Below, in pieces: positions 36,474-45,782 of a stretch of 64,000 bases of DNA. The notes below the pieces were generated by a model, which saw only the letters and a list, made by a program, of their open reading frames with translations, was not told the DNA's origin and ran no database searches. The stretch comes from Stygiobacter sp. (GTDB taxonomy: Bacteria > Pseudomonadota > Alphaproteobacteria > Rhodospirillales > Magnetospirillaceae), in contig VBWB01000014.1 of NCBI GenBank assembly GCA_006218045.1, positions 1 through 64,000 of the forward strand. The letters are read 5' to 3'. Positions within the stretch are counted from its first letter, which is position 1. Each line of letters starts with the position of its first letter. The translations under genes were made by a program, and so were the position numbers.

Positions 36474-38138
36474 ATGTCCCTGACCCTTGCCCTCGGCTCC
36501 GCCACCTCGTCGCTGCGCACCATCCAAAGCGAACTGGCCCTGGCCGCCAACAACATCGCCAATGCCGACACCGAAGGCTATAGCGTCAAATCGGCGACCA
36601 AGGTCAATACCACCACCGGCGGCAGCGGCATCGGCACCGGGGTGGACATCATCGGCATCTCCTCCAAGGTCGATGCCAACCTGCTGAAATCCATCATCAC
36701 CGCCACCTCGGCCAATGCCGAGGCCGCCACCGATGCCGATTACCTGGAGCGACTGGCGGAAATCCTGGGGCAACTGACCTCCAGCGACAGCGGCGGCGGC
36801 ACCTTGTCGGCCTCGCTGACCGAATTGTCGGCCACCTTGGAGGAACTGGCGGCGACGCCGGAAAGCGACACCCTGAAAACCCAGGCGGTGCTGCAACTGA
36901 CCGACGCGGCGGCCAGCTTGCGCGACACCTCGGCCCAGGTGCAGGATCTGCGGGCCGAGGCCGACGACAATATCGAAAGCGCCGTCGCCTCCGTCAACGA
37001 ATCGCTGCACGCCATCGATTCCCTCAACGAGTCCATCGTGCTGGCGCGGTCGCGTGGCGATTCCACCGCCGATCTGGAAGACCAGCGCATGGTGCTGGTG
37101 GCCGAATTATCGACCCAGATGGACATCAGTTATTACACCGGCGAAGACGGCGCCATGACCATCTATACCGGTGGCCAGCCCCTGCTGAATTCGTCGGTGC
37201 ATGAACTGTCCTATCAGGCCAGCAACACGGTGACGTCGGAAACCGTCTATCCCGCCGGTTTCGACGCCATCACCCTGAACGGCCAGGACATCACCACTTC
37301 CATCAAATCCGGCACCATCGCCGCCTTGGTCGAATTGCGCGACGACACCCTGCCCGCCGTCCAGGATCAGTTGGATGCCATCGCCACCGATCTGCGCGAT
37401 CAGATGAACACCCTGTCCAACCAGGGCAGCGCCAGCCCGGCACCGCAAAGCCTGACCGGAACGGTGGCGGGACTGGCCGGCACCGACGCCATCGCCGGCA
37501 CCGGCACCTTGCGGGTGGGTCTGGTCAACAGCGACGGCAGCGCCCAAACCCTCACCGACATCGACATGACCACCATCACCAGCGTCGATGATCTGCTCAG
37601 TGCCCTGAACGCCATTACCGGCGTGTCCGCCTCGCTCGATGCCGACGGGCAATTGGTGGTGACCAGCACCGATGCCTCGCTGGGCATCGCCCTGTCCGGC
37701 GGCGATGTCGGCGGCAAGAGCGTATCGGGGTATTTCGGCTTGAACGACATGTTGACCGGCGACGGCGCCGAGGATCTGTTCGTCAACGCTGGCTTGGCCG
37801 CCGACCCATCCCTACTGGCGGTGGGAACCTTGGGTGACAACGGCATCGGCCTGGACGGCGGCGCCCTGGCGCAAAGCATGGCCGACGCCATCGATACCAG
37901 TACCGCCACCGATCTGGTCGCCGATATCGGCGCCAAATCCAAGGCCGCCGACAGCGTCGCCACCTCGCGCGAAACCACGCTGACGGCGCTGACCGATTCG
38001 TTCTCGTCGCGCTACGGCGTCAATATCGACGAGGAATCCGCCCACATCTCGGAACTGGAAAACGCCTATTCCGCCTCGGCCCAGGTGCTGACGGCGATCC
38101 AGGAGATGTTCGACTCCCTTCTCGACGCGGTGAGCTGA
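36474..38138 (+). CDS. flgK: Flagellar hook-associated protein 1 FlgK
   Basis: The junction protein joining hook to filament, 554 residues. The start (LGSATSSLRTIQSELALAAN, then NIANADTEGYSVK) and the C-terminal ELENAYSASAQVLTAIQEMF are the paired terminal helices of this family. The middle contains the helical D1 part and a Thr/Ala/Asp-rich domain. AGCAGGAGG precedes the ATG. flgL begins 2 bases after the stop. Confidence 0.93.
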   Translation: MSLTLALGSATSSLRTIQSELALAANNIANADTEGYSVKSATKVNTTTGGSGIGTGVDIIGISSKVDANLLKSIITATSANAEAATDADYLERLAEILGQLTSSDSGGGTLSASLTELSATLEELAATPESDTLKTQAVLQLTDAAASLRDTSAQVQDLRAEADDNIESAVASVNESLHAIDSLNESIVLARSRGDSTADLEDQRMVLVAELSTQMDISYYTGEDGAMTIYTGGQPLLNSSVHELSYQASNTVTSETVYPAGFDAITLNGQDITTSIKSGTIAALVELRDDTLPAVQDQLDAIATDLRDQMNTLSNQGSASPAPQSLTGTVAGLAGTDAIAGTGTLRVGLVNSDGSAQTLTDIDMTTITSVDDLLSALNAITGVSASLDADGQLVVTSTDASLGIALSGGDVGGKSVSGYFGLNDMLTGDGAEDLFVNAGLAADPSLLAVGTLGDNGIGLDGGALAQSMADAIDTSTATDLVADIGAKSKAADSVATSRETTLTALTDSFSSRYGVNIDEESAHISELENAYSASAQVLTAIQEMFDSLLDAVS

Positions 38139-38140
38139 TC

Positions 38141-39043
38141 ATGGAACGTGTATCAAGCGCAGGATTGGGTCAGGCGCTGTTGCGCTCGGCCATGACGGTT
38201 CAAGCCAAGCTGGCGGAAAAGCAAAGCGCCAACGCCTCGGGGCTGAAAAGCGAAACCTATGCCGGCCTGGGCGCCGATTCCGCCCGGCTGATGACCATGG
38301 AAAACGCCCTGGCCAGCCTGGAAGCGCGCTCCAGCACCACCCAGACGGCGCTGGATCGCACCGAGACCATGCATCAGGCGGTGGGCGACATGACCGACCT
38401 GCTCAGCAGCATGCGCACCACGCTGTCGCAACTGAGCAGCCAATCCACCGATCAGGTGGATTACAACCAGATCGGCGCCGACATGCTGACCGATCTGGCG
38501 GCGTTGATGAACACTCAGGCCGATGGGCGCTATCTGTTCGCCGGCGGTGCCACCACCACTCAACCCGTGGATACCGCGCTGTTGACCACCCCGACCAATC
38601 CCTCGGTGGCCGATGACGGCTATTACCTGGGCGACGACGTCACCCAATCGGTCAAGGTGTCGGACCAAAGCAACATCGAATACGGCGTCACCGCCGGCGA
38701 AACCGGCTTCGAGAAGGCGCTGCGCGCCGCCAACATCCTGGCCAATCTCGACCCCGCCACCCCGGACGAGGACGCCATCAGCGAGGCCTATGATCTGGCC
38801 ACCGAGGCCATGGACCAGTTGCTGGCGGTGCAAGGCCGGTTGTCGGTCAATGCCGGACGACTGGAAAGCGCACTGACCCAGCAAGAGACCGGCATCGCGC
38901 TGCTGTCGGAACGGATCAGTGATGCCAAGGGCGTCGATGCCGCCCAAGTCACGGTGGAAATATCGCAGTACCAGACCACCTTGGAGGCGTCTTACGCGGC
39001 GCTGGGCAAGCTGAACAGCCTGAAACTGACCGATTACCTGTAG
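38141..39043 (+). CDS. flgL: Flagellar hook-associated protein 3 FlgL
   Basis: The second junction protein, 300 residues. N- and C-terminal helices match the flagellin/HAP3 pattern (MTVQAKLAEKQSANASGLKS; VEISQYQTTLEASYAALGKL), and the middle holds TQADGRYLFAGGATTTQPVD, typical of FlgL. It is coupled to flgK. It ends the flagellar block in this window. A small ATAA-GGG-TTAT hairpin with T run at about 39065-39082 could end the transcript. Confidence 0.92.
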   Translation: MERVSSAGLGQALLRSAMTVQAKLAEKQSANASGLKSETYAGLGADSARLMTMENALASLEARSSTTQTALDRTETMHQAVGDMTDLLSSMRTTLSQLSSQSTDQVDYNQIGADMLTDLAALMNTQADGRYLFAGGATTTQPVDTALLTTPTNPSVADDGYYLGDDVTQSVKVSDQSNIEYGVTAGETGFEKALRAANILANLDPATPDEDAISEAYDLATEAMDQLLAVQGRLSVNAGRLESALTQQETGIALLSERISDAKGVDAAQVTVEISQYQTTLEASYAALGKLNSLKLTDYL

Positions 39044-39090
39044 CCGCGCGCATGACCTTTTACTCATAAGGGTTATTTTTTTCTTGATTT

Positions 39091-39109
39091 GAGAACGACT
39101 CTTATTATC
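39091..39109 (-). promoter_or_regulatory. Fur box upstream of haem uptake genes
   Basis: Read on the minus strand the 19-base site is GATAATAAGAGTCGTTCTC. It matches the classical Fur consensus (GATAATGATAATCATTATC) at 14 of 19 positions. It lies about 50 bases before hemP and in front of the whole haem locus, so iron-replete cells should repress these genes. Confidence 0.75.
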
Positions 39110-39155
39110 ATCGTGGCGTTCGTCGTTCCCACAGATCAGAAATGCCGTGAAAGAG

Positions 39156-39323
39156 ATGCCGCCGCCCCTCGACCATCCCCGCCGCCCCGCCCCCCCGGAT
39201 GGGCGCCCGCGCATCGCCCTGTCGTCCCTGATGCGCACCGGCGGCGAACTGGTCATCGAACATGACGGCCAGGACTATCTGTTGCGCCTGACCAGCAACG
39301 GCAAGCTGATCCTGACCAAATAG
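39156..39323 (+). CDS. hemP: Hemin uptake protein HemP
   Basis: A very short gene for 55 residues. The C-terminal ELVIEHDGQDYLLRLTSNGK ending in LILTK is the HemP signature. The N-terminus is Pro/Arg rich. A GTG start three codons earlier (39147) is possible. In related bacteria HemP helps activate haem receptor expression. It lies just after the Fur box and 98 bases before the receptor gene. Confidence 0.88.
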   Translation: MPPPLDHPRRPAPPDGRPRIALSSLMRTGGELVIEHDGQDYLLRLTSNGKLILTK

Positions 39324-39421
39324 CCCAAGCTTTCCCAGGTCCCAGCCAGCCACCCACGGCGCGTCCCTCGCCCCAGGCAGCCAGCCAAGACCATCTCCAT
39401 CCCCATGATGAAGGTGACTTG

Positions 39422-41416
39422 ATGTCTGCCAATCGTTTGTTGATTCCCTCGGCCCTGGCGCTGACCACCGCCCTGGCCGGCACCGCTGTCCAGGCCCAAG
39501 CCCTGGACCCCACCCGCCTGCAAGGGGTGTCGGTCACCACCACCCGCACGGACAAGCCGGTGGAGGAAACCGCCGCCGCCGTCACCGTCATCGATGCCGA
39601 GGACTTGGAGCGACTGGCGCCGCAGGATTTGCGCGATATCCTGCGCGACGTGCCGGGCGTCAGTTTTTCCGGCGGTCCGCGTGCCGGGGTGATGTCGCCG
39701 ACCATCCGCGGCCTGGGGGATGAACGGGTGGTGGTCCGCATCGACAACGCCCGCCAGAACTATCAGGTCGGCCACAAGGCCCGGCTGTTCCTGGAGCCCG
39801 ATTTGCTGAAGCAGGTCGAGGTGCTGCGCGGCCCCGGCTCGACCATGTTCGGCTCGGGCGCCATCGGCGGCGTCATCAACATGACCACCAAGGACGCCGC
39901 CGATTTGCTCAAGCCGGGGCAGAAAATGGGGGCGCAGACCCGCTATTCCTACGCCACCAATCCCAACGAGCACCACGTCACCGGCACCGCCTATGCCCGC
40001 CCCATCGAGGCGGTCGACCTGCTGGCCAGCATCAGCCACCGCAATTTCGGCAATATGGAGGACGGCAACGAGACCAAGCTGGTCAGTTCCGGCGACAACA
40101 TCGTCTCGGGCCTGCTGAAGCTTGCCGTCAGCCCCGCCGAACACCACAAGGTGACGGCGCAGGTGGAACGCTTCGTCAGCAACACGCAAATCCCGCTGAC
40201 CTCGGACAGCAGTTCCAACGGTTCAGCCGCCAATACCGCCGACCGCGACGCCGTGCGCGACACCTACGCCCTGCACTATCTCTACGACGATCCCACCGAC
40301 AAGATATTCAACCTGCGGGCCAGCCTGTACCAGAACGACACCCGCCTCGACGATTATCGCCTGTCGGACCGTCGCCGGGATGAGCGCTATCAGACCACCC
40401 AGGGTCTGGATATCGCCAATACCAGCCGCTTCGCCGTGTTGGGCGGCACCCACGCCCTGACCTATGGCGTCGAGCGCTATGAGGATCGGCAGGAAGGCAG
40501 GCGCAACGGTGTTTCCACCCCCGGCTGGTATCCCGACGCCACCATGGGTGTCATGGGTGGCTTCCTCCAGGATGAAATCGGCTTCGGTCCGCTGACGGTG
40601 ACGCCGGGCATCCGCTACGATTCCTTCGATCTTTCGGCAACCGGGCAATCCGAACGCTCGGACGGTGCCCTGTCGCCCAAACTGGCCTTGGCCTATCAGC
40701 TCACCCCATGGGCCCAGCCCTATGCGTCCTATGCCCAGGCGTTCCGTGCCCCCAGCCTGGCCACCATGTTCAATTCCGGCCAGCACTATCCCGGCAACGA
40801 CTTCGTCGCCAATCCCGACCTCAAGCCGGAAAAGGCCCAGAACTACGAGCTGGGCGCCAACCTGAAATGGCGCGACGTCATCGCCAAGGACAAGCTGACC
40901 GGCAAGCTCGCCGCCTATCAGAACAACGTCGAGGACTTCATCGAACAGAGCATCGGCACGACGACGACGACGACCAGCAACGTGCCCAAGGTCCGCATTC
41001 GCGGGGCGGAAGCGGAACTGGGCTATGAATCCCTGTCCTGGTTCGGCTCGATCGGCGCCTCGATGATCCGCGGCAAGAACCAGACCCAGAGCAGCCCGGT
41101 CAATTCCATCCCCGCCGATCAGATCAGCCTGACCATCGGCCACCGCTTCACCGAATGGGGGGTGGAGGCCGGCTGGCGCACCGCCCTGGTCGACAGCCAG
41201 AACCGGGTCTACACCAGCGGCAACACCACCGGCCAGGCCAGCGGCGGCTATGCCCTGCATGACCTCTTCGCCTCGTGGACGCCGCCGCAACTGGGCGAGG
41301 CGGTCCGCGTCGATTTCGCCATCGATAATCTGTTCGACAAATATTACCGCCCCCATGACAGCGCCATCTGGGAAGCCGGACGCAACGTCAAGGCGGGCAT
41401 GACCGTCAAGTTCTGA
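39422..41416 (+). CDS. hmuR: TonB-dependent haem receptor
   Basis: An outer-membrane receptor of 664 residues. It has a signal peptide ending near VQAQALD, a TonB-box/plug region (VTVIDAEDLERLAPQDLRDI; LRGPGSTMFGSGAIGGVINM) and a 22-strand barrel ending in Phe (VKAGMTVKF). The haem-receptor signatures FRAPSL and NPDLKPE are in the extracellular loop region (about residues 443-475). A short ACG repeat gives five Thr in a row near residue 517. The start is the ATG at 39422 with AAGGTGA before it. Confidence 0.93.
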   Translation: MSANRLLIPSALALTTALAGTAVQAQALDPTRLQGVSVTTTRTDKPVEETAAAVTVIDAEDLERLAPQDLRDILRDVPGVSFSGGPRAGVMSPTIRGLGDERVVVRIDNARQNYQVGHKARLFLEPDLLKQVEVLRGPGSTMFGSGAIGGVINMTTKDAADLLKPGQKMGAQTRYSYATNPNEHHVTGTAYARPIEAVDLLASISHRNFGNMEDGNETKLVSSGDNIVSGLLKLAVSPAEHHKVTAQVERFVSNTQIPLTSDSSSNGSAANTADRDAVRDTYALHYLYDDPTDKIFNLRASLYQNDTRLDDYRLSDRRRDERYQTTQGLDIANTSRFAVLGGTHALTYGVERYEDRQEGRRNGVSTPGWYPDATMGVMGGFLQDEIGFGPLTVTPGIRYDSFDLSATGQSERSDGALSPKLALAYQLTPWAQPYASYAQAFRAPSLATMFNSGQHYPGNDFVANPDLKPEKAQNYELGANLKWRDVIAKDKLTGKLAAYQNNVEDFIEQSIGTTTTTTSNVPKVRIRGAEAELGYESLSWFGSIGASMIRGKNQTQSSPVNSIPADQISLTIGHRFTEWGVEAGWRTALVDSQNRVYTSGNTTGQASGGYALHDLFASWTPPQLGEAVRVDFAIDNLFDKYYRPHDSAIWEAGRNVKAGMTVKF

Positions 41417-41436
41417 GCCAACGGAAGGACGCGGCC

Positions 41437-42129
41437 ATGGGCAAGACACCAACCCGCCTGAGCACGGCATTATTGCTGTCCTTGCTGTGCCACGGCGGCG
41501 CCCTGGCCGCCTTGGCGGCGCTGGCGACACCGCCCATGGCGGTGACGCAAAGCTATGCCGTCACCTTCGTTCACCCCGCCATTCCGGCGACGAAGCCGGC
41601 CACGGCGGCAGTGGCCGAAGCGGCGCCGGCAGCGGTGAAGGCGGCGGCGGAACCGCCGTCACGACCGCAACCGGTCAAGACGGAGCGAGCGCCTTCACCG
41701 GTCGCCCCCCGGCCCGCCGCCATCAGCCCGGCGCCGCCGACACCACCCGCGCCCGTGGCGGATGCCGCCGAGATCATACCGGTCGCGGCCAGCCTGCCCG
41801 TGCTGCCCGCCACGGCCACGGCCCGGATGCCGCCGGCCTTGCCGCTGGTGGTGCTGCGGGCCGATTTCCTGACGCCACCGGCCCCGCCCGCCTATCCCGC
41901 CGCCGCCCGCCGCCTGGGCATCGAGGGCACGGTGATCATCCGTGCCCTGGTCGAACATCCGGGCGAACCCAGTCAGGTCACCCTCTGGCAATCGTCGGGG
42001 GAAAGCCTGCTGGACCGCTCGGCCCTGGAAGCGGTGCGGCGCTGGCGCTTTCGTCCCATGACCCAAGGCGGTACCACCATCGCCGCCTGGGTCGAGGTTC
42101 CCATCACCTTCTCCATCACCAACATTTGA
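41437..42129 (+). CDS. tonB: TonB energy transducer
   Basis: A periplasm-spanning protein of 230 residues that transmits proton-motive force to the haem receptor. It has one N-terminal membrane helix, a long Ala/Pro-rich linker (about 50-130) and the C-terminal TonB fold (PAYPAAARRLGIEGTVIIRA; RSALEAVRRWRFRPMTQGGT). The ribosome site GGAAGGA is good. It is embedded in the haem locus between receptor and hmuS, so it is probably dedicated to haem. ExbB/ExbD are not in the window. Confidence 0.93.
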   Translation: MGKTPTRLSTALLLSLLCHGGALAALAALATPPMAVTQSYAVTFVHPAIPATKPATAAVAEAAPAAVKAAAEPPSRPQPVKTERAPSPVAPRPAAISPAPPTPPAPVADAAEIIPVAASLPVLPATATARMPPALPLVVLRADFLTPPAPPAYPAAARRLGIEGTVIIRALVEHPGEPSQVTLWQSSGESLLDRSALEAVRRWRFRPMTQGGTTIAAWVEVPITFSITNI

Positions 42130-42142
42130 GGAAACCCCACCC

Positions 42143-43192
42143 ATGAATCCGTCCCTCAGCCAAATCTGGAACGAAATCACCTCCGGTACCGCCAAGGGCT
42201 ATGCCCGCGATCTGGCCGCCCGGGCCGGTGTCTCCGAAGCCGAACTGGTCGCCGCCGGCTGCGGCGACGGCGTCACCCGTCTGGCGGTGGATTGGGTCCA
42301 AACCCTGCCGCAGCTGGAACACCTGGGCGAGGTCAAGGTCATCACCCGCAACGACAGCATCGTGCACGAGAAAGTCGGCAGCTTCGGCAAGGTGCAGATC
42401 ACCGGCACCACCGGGCTGGTGCTGAACGGCGAGGTGGATTTGCGCCTGTTCCTCGGCCATTGGAGCCATTCCTTCCACGTCCGCCTGCAAAGCCGCCACG
42501 GCGAGCGTCAGGCCATCCAGGTGTTCGACCTGCATGGCGAGGCGGTGCACAAGATCTATCGCACCGACAACACCGATGCCGCCGCCTGGGAGGCCCTGGT
42601 GGACTCGCTGAAAGCCGCCGACCAGTCCCCCGGCCTGTCGGTACTGGCGCCGCGTCGCCTGCTGCCCCCGCGTGAGGATGCCATGATCGATGTCGACGGC
42701 CTGCGCGCCTCGTGGGCGGCGCTCAAGGACGTGCATCATTTCCACGGCATGTTGCAGGAATTCGGCGTTGACCGTCATCAGGCCCTGCGGCTGGCCGGCG
42801 ACTCGCTGGCGCGCGAGGTCGATTCCGGCGCCCTGGCCCAGGTGCTGCACGGCGTCCGTGACCAGCGGATGCCGCTCATGATCTTCGTCGGCAATGCCGG
42901 CTGCATCCAGATCCACACCGGCCCGGTGCAGCGGGTGATGGAAAAGGACGGCTGGGTCAACATCATGGACCCGCACTTCAACCTGCATGCCCGCTCCGAC
43001 CTGATCGCCTCGGCCTGGGTGGTGGTCAAGCCGCAGCGCGAGGGCGCCATCACCACCTTGGAACTGTACGACGCCCATAACCGCAACGTCGCCATCCTGT
43101 GCGGCGAACGCCAGCCCGGCACGCCCGAGCGGGCGGAATGGCGCGCCTTGCTGACCAACCTCGCCGGCATCAGCGCCAGCAAGGCGGCCTAG
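42143..43192 (+). CDS. hmuS: Haem-handling protein HmuS (hemin-degrading factor family)
   Basis: A cytoplasmic protein of 349 residues with the internal duplication of the HemS/HmuS/ChuS family. Visible parts are GKVQITGTTGLVLNGEVDLRLF in the first half, and NAGCIQIHTGPVQRVMEKDG and MDPHFNLHARSDLIASAWVV in the second. It binds imported haem and passes it on or breaks it open to free iron. GAGGAAA precedes the start. It is followed after 3 bases by hmuT. Confidence 0.93.
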   Translation: MNPSLSQIWNEITSGTAKGYARDLAARAGVSEAELVAAGCGDGVTRLAVDWVQTLPQLEHLGEVKVITRNDSIVHEKVGSFGKVQITGTTGLVLNGEVDLRLFLGHWSHSFHVRLQSRHGERQAIQVFDLHGEAVHKIYRTDNTDAAAWEALVDSLKAADQSPGLSVLAPRRLLPPREDAMIDVDGLRASWAALKDVHHFHGMLQEFGVDRHQALRLAGDSLAREVDSGALAQVLHGVRDQRMPLMIFVGNAGCIQIHTGPVQRVMEKDGWVNIMDPHFNLHARSDLIASAWVVVKPQREGAITTLELYDAHNRNVAILCGERQPGTPERAEWRALLTNLAGISASKAA

Positions 43193-43195
43193 GGC

Positions 43196-44032
43196 ATGAC
43201 CGCCGTGCTGCCCCGCCGCGCTCTGCTGACCGCGACCGCCGCCCTGATGCTGCCCCGGTCGCTGCGGGCGGCGGGGACGGCGCGGCTCATCACCATCGGC
43301 GCCCCCACCACCGAGATCGTCTATGCCCTGGGCGGCGGTGATCAGGTGGTGGCCACCGACACCACCAGCCGCTTTCCCCAGGCCGCCGCCGCCCTGCCCA
43401 AGGTCGGCTATATGCGGACCTTGTCGGCGGAAGGCTTGATGTCGCTGGCCCCCAGCCGGGTCATCGCCCAGGAAGGCTCCGGCCCACCCGAGGTGCTGGC
43501 CCGCCTGCGCGATGCCGGCATCCCCGTCGACGAGGTTCCCGACCGCCCCGACGTGGCGACGCTGGAAGCCAAGGTCACCCTGATCGCCGCGCGTCTGGGC
43601 CGGGTGACCGAGGGAGTGAAGCTGGCCGCCGAGCTGCGCCGGGGGCTGGACCGCCCCCTCAGAACCGACGGCCCGTCGGTGCTGTGCCTGATCCATCCCG
43701 GCGGCGGCGGCTGGATGGCCGCCGGCGGCGACACCGTGCCCGATCTGCTGATCCGTCTGGCCGGCGGTCGCAACGCCATGGATTTCACCGGCATCAAGGC
43801 ACTGTCGCTGGAAGCGGCGATCGCCGCCGGCCCGCAGGTGCTGGTGGTCAGCGCCAACGCCCTGGCCCAGGCCGGCGGCATGGACGGCCTGCTGGCCCTG
43901 CCGCATCTGTCCGCCACCCCCGCCGCCGCCGCCCGCCGGGTGGTGGTGGTGGAGGCGCAGATGCTGTTGGGTCTCGGCCCGCGCTCGCCCGAGGCGGTGG
44001 ACCGTCTGGCCGCCGGACTGGCCCCGGCATGA
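43196..44032 (+). CDS. hmuT: Haem ABC transporter substrate-binding protein
   Basis: A periplasmic binding protein of 278 residues with a twin-Arg-like signal (PRRALLTATAALMLPRSLRA). The fold of iron/B12/haem binders is seen in RLITIGAPTTEIVYALGGGD and VGYMRTLSAEGLMSLAPSRV; the Tyr in the latter is at the place that binds haem iron in HmuT/ShuT. It overlaps hmuU by four bases (ATGA). Confidence 0.92.
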   Translation: MTAVLPRRALLTATAALMLPRSLRAAGTARLITIGAPTTEIVYALGGGDQVVATDTTSRFPQAAAALPKVGYMRTLSAEGLMSLAPSRVIAQEGSGPPEVLARLRDAGIPVDEVPDRPDVATLEAKVTLIAARLGRVTEGVKLAAELRRGLDRPLRTDGPSVLCLIHPGGGGWMAAGGDTVPDLLIRLAGGRNAMDFTGIKALSLEAAIAAGPQVLVVSANALAQAGGMDGLLALPHLSATPAAAARRVVVVEAQMLLGLGPRSPEAVDRLAAGLAPA

Positions 44033-45009
44033 TCCGTCCCGCCTTCGTCCTTCTTGCCCTGGCCCTGGCGGCCACCGCTTTGGCCGCCCTGGCCCTGGGC
44101 AGCGCCGCCATTCCGCTGGCTTCGGTGGCGCAATGGCCGTTCTCGCCCGAAACCCTGAGCCCGCGCGACCGCCTGATCCTGGAAAACATCCGCCTGCCCC
44201 GGCTGGTGCTGGGGCTGGCGGTGGGCGCCATGCTGGCCGCCGCCGGAGCGGCGTTGCAGGGCATCTTCCGCAATCCGCTGGCCGACCCCGGCCTGATCGG
44301 CGTCTCGGGCGGGGCCGCCCTGGGGGCGGCGGCCATGATCGTGCTGGGCGGCGACCATCTGGTCGGGCCGCTGGCCCTGCCGCTGGCCGCCTTTGCCGGG
44401 GCGGTGACGGCCACCTTGGCCGTCTATGGCCTGGGCCGCCGCCACGGCATGGTCTCGCCGCCGTCCATGCTGCTGGCCGGCATCGCCATCAACGCCCTGG
44501 CCGGGGCCGGCATCGGCGTGTTCTCCTATGTGGGCGACGACGTGCAATTGCGGCAATTGACCTTTTGGACCATGGGCAGCCTGGGGGCGGCGGGGTGGAA
44601 TACCCTGGCCCCATCCCTGCCGCTGATGCTGATCGCCATGACCGGTCTGGCCCTGCTGGCCACCCGGCTGGACGTGTTTTCCTTAGGCGAGCGCGAGGCC
44701 TTCCATCTGGGCCTCGATCCGCGGATGATGGTCCGCCTGACCGTCGGCCTGACCTGTCTGGGGGTGGGGGCGGCGGTGGCCGCCGCCGGCCCGGTCGGCT
44801 TCATCGGTCTGGTGGTGCCGCATCTGATCCGCCTGTCGCTGGGGGCCGGTCATGCCGTGCTGCTGCCGGCGGCCATGCTGGCCGGGGCCATCTTGCTGGT
44901 GGGCGCCGACACCGCCGCCCGTCTGGTCGCCGCCCCCGCCGAACTGCCGGTGGGATTGCTGTGCAGTCTGGTGGGGGCGCCGTTCTTCCTGTGGCTGCTG
45001 CGCCGATGA
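44029..45009 (+). CDS. hmuU: Haem ABC transporter permease
   Basis: A FecCD-type permease of 326 residues with about ten hydrophobic helices. Typical motifs are RLPRLVLGLAVGAMLAAAGA, LQGIFRNPLADPGLIGVSGG and GPVGFIGLVVPHLIRL. It forms the inner-membrane channel for haem. Start and stop both overlap neighbours (ATGA with hmuT and hmuV), so hmuTUV is tightly coupled. Confidence 0.94.
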   Translation: MIRPAFVLLALALAATALAALALGSAAIPLASVAQWPFSPETLSPRDRLILENIRLPRLVLGLAVGAMLAAAGAALQGIFRNPLADPGLIGVSGGAALGAAAMIVLGGDHLVGPLALPLAAFAGAVTATLAVYGLGRRHGMVSPPSMLLAGIAINALAGAGIGVFSYVGDDVQLRQLTFWTMGSLGAAGWNTLAPSLPLMLIAMTGLALLATRLDVFSLGEREAFHLGLDPRMMVRLTVGLTCLGVGAAVAAAGPVGFIGLVVPHLIRLSLGAGHAVLLPAAMLAGAILLVGADTAARLVAAPAELPVGLLCSLVGAPFFLWLLRR

Positions 45010-45782
45010 TCGACGCCCGCGCCCTCACCTTGACGCTGGGCGGTACCGTGGTGGTCGATGCCGTCGACGCCCGCCTGTCGCCCGGTCGCATCACCGCCAT
45101 CCTCGGCCCCAACGGTGCCGGCAAATCGTCGCTGCTGGGGCTGCTGGCCGGCGAATTCCGGCCCCAATCCGGCACCGTCAGCCTGGACGGTGTCTGTCTG
45201 AGCCGCTGGAACGCCCGCGATCTGGCCTGCCGCCGCGCGGTGGTGCCGCAATCGGCGCAACTGGCCTTTCCTTTCACCGTCGAGGAGGTGGTGCGCATGG
45301 GCTTCGCCCTCAGGCCGCCGCCGCCCGACCGGCGCGCCGCCATCGTCGCCCGGGCCATGGAGGCCGCCGATATCGGCCATCTGGCCCAACGCTCCATGCC
45401 CACCTTGTCGGGCGGCGAGCGTCAACGCACCCATTTCGCCCGCGCCCTGGCACAATTGGCCGCCAATGCCGGCCCACGCCCGGCCTGTCTGCTGCTGGAC
45501 GAGCCCACCGCCAGCCTCGACCCCGCCCATCAGCACGGTCTGTTGGCGGCGGTGCGCGCCTGGGTCAGGGACAAGGGCGGCATGGCCGCCATTGTCCTGC
45601 ACGATCTGGCCCTGGCCGCCCATTACGCCGACGACATGCTGCTGCTGGACCGCGGTCGGGTGGCGGCCCTGGGCGCCATGCAAAGCCTGGATGCCCAGGT
45701 GCTGGAGCAGGTTTATGGCATCGGCTTCGATCGGTTGACCGATGAGTGCGGGCGGGTGCGCTTCCTGGCCCGTGGCCTATAG
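45006..45782 (+). CDS. hmuV: Haem ABC transporter ATP-binding protein
   Basis: The ATPase of the haem importer, 258 residues. It has Walker A GPNGAGKSS, Q loop VVPQSAQ, signature LSGGERQRTHFARALAQL, Walker [13 protein letters not shown] and switch His VLHDLALA. It ends the haem operon. Its last 6 bases overlap tail to tail with the convergent pseudouridine synthase gene. Confidence 0.94.
   Translation: MIDARALTLTLGGTVVVDAVDARLSPGRITAILGPNGAGKSSLLGLLAGEFRPQSGTVSLDGVCLSRWNARDLACRRAVVPQSAQLAFPFTVEEVVRMGFALRPPPPDRRAAIVARAMEAADIGHLAQRSMPTLSGGERQRTHFARALAQLAANAGPRPACLLLDEPTASLDPAHQHGLLAAVRAWVRDKGGMAAIVLHDLALAAHYADDMLLLDRGRVAALGAMQSLDAQVLEQVYGIGFDRLTDECGRVRFLARGL

Noticed and set aside
40955-40973. 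ACG trinucleotide repeat in the haem receptor gene as a phase-variation tract
   Set aside because: It is in multiples of three, so slippage would change a few Thr residues, not switch the frame; a normal length polymorphism is more likely.
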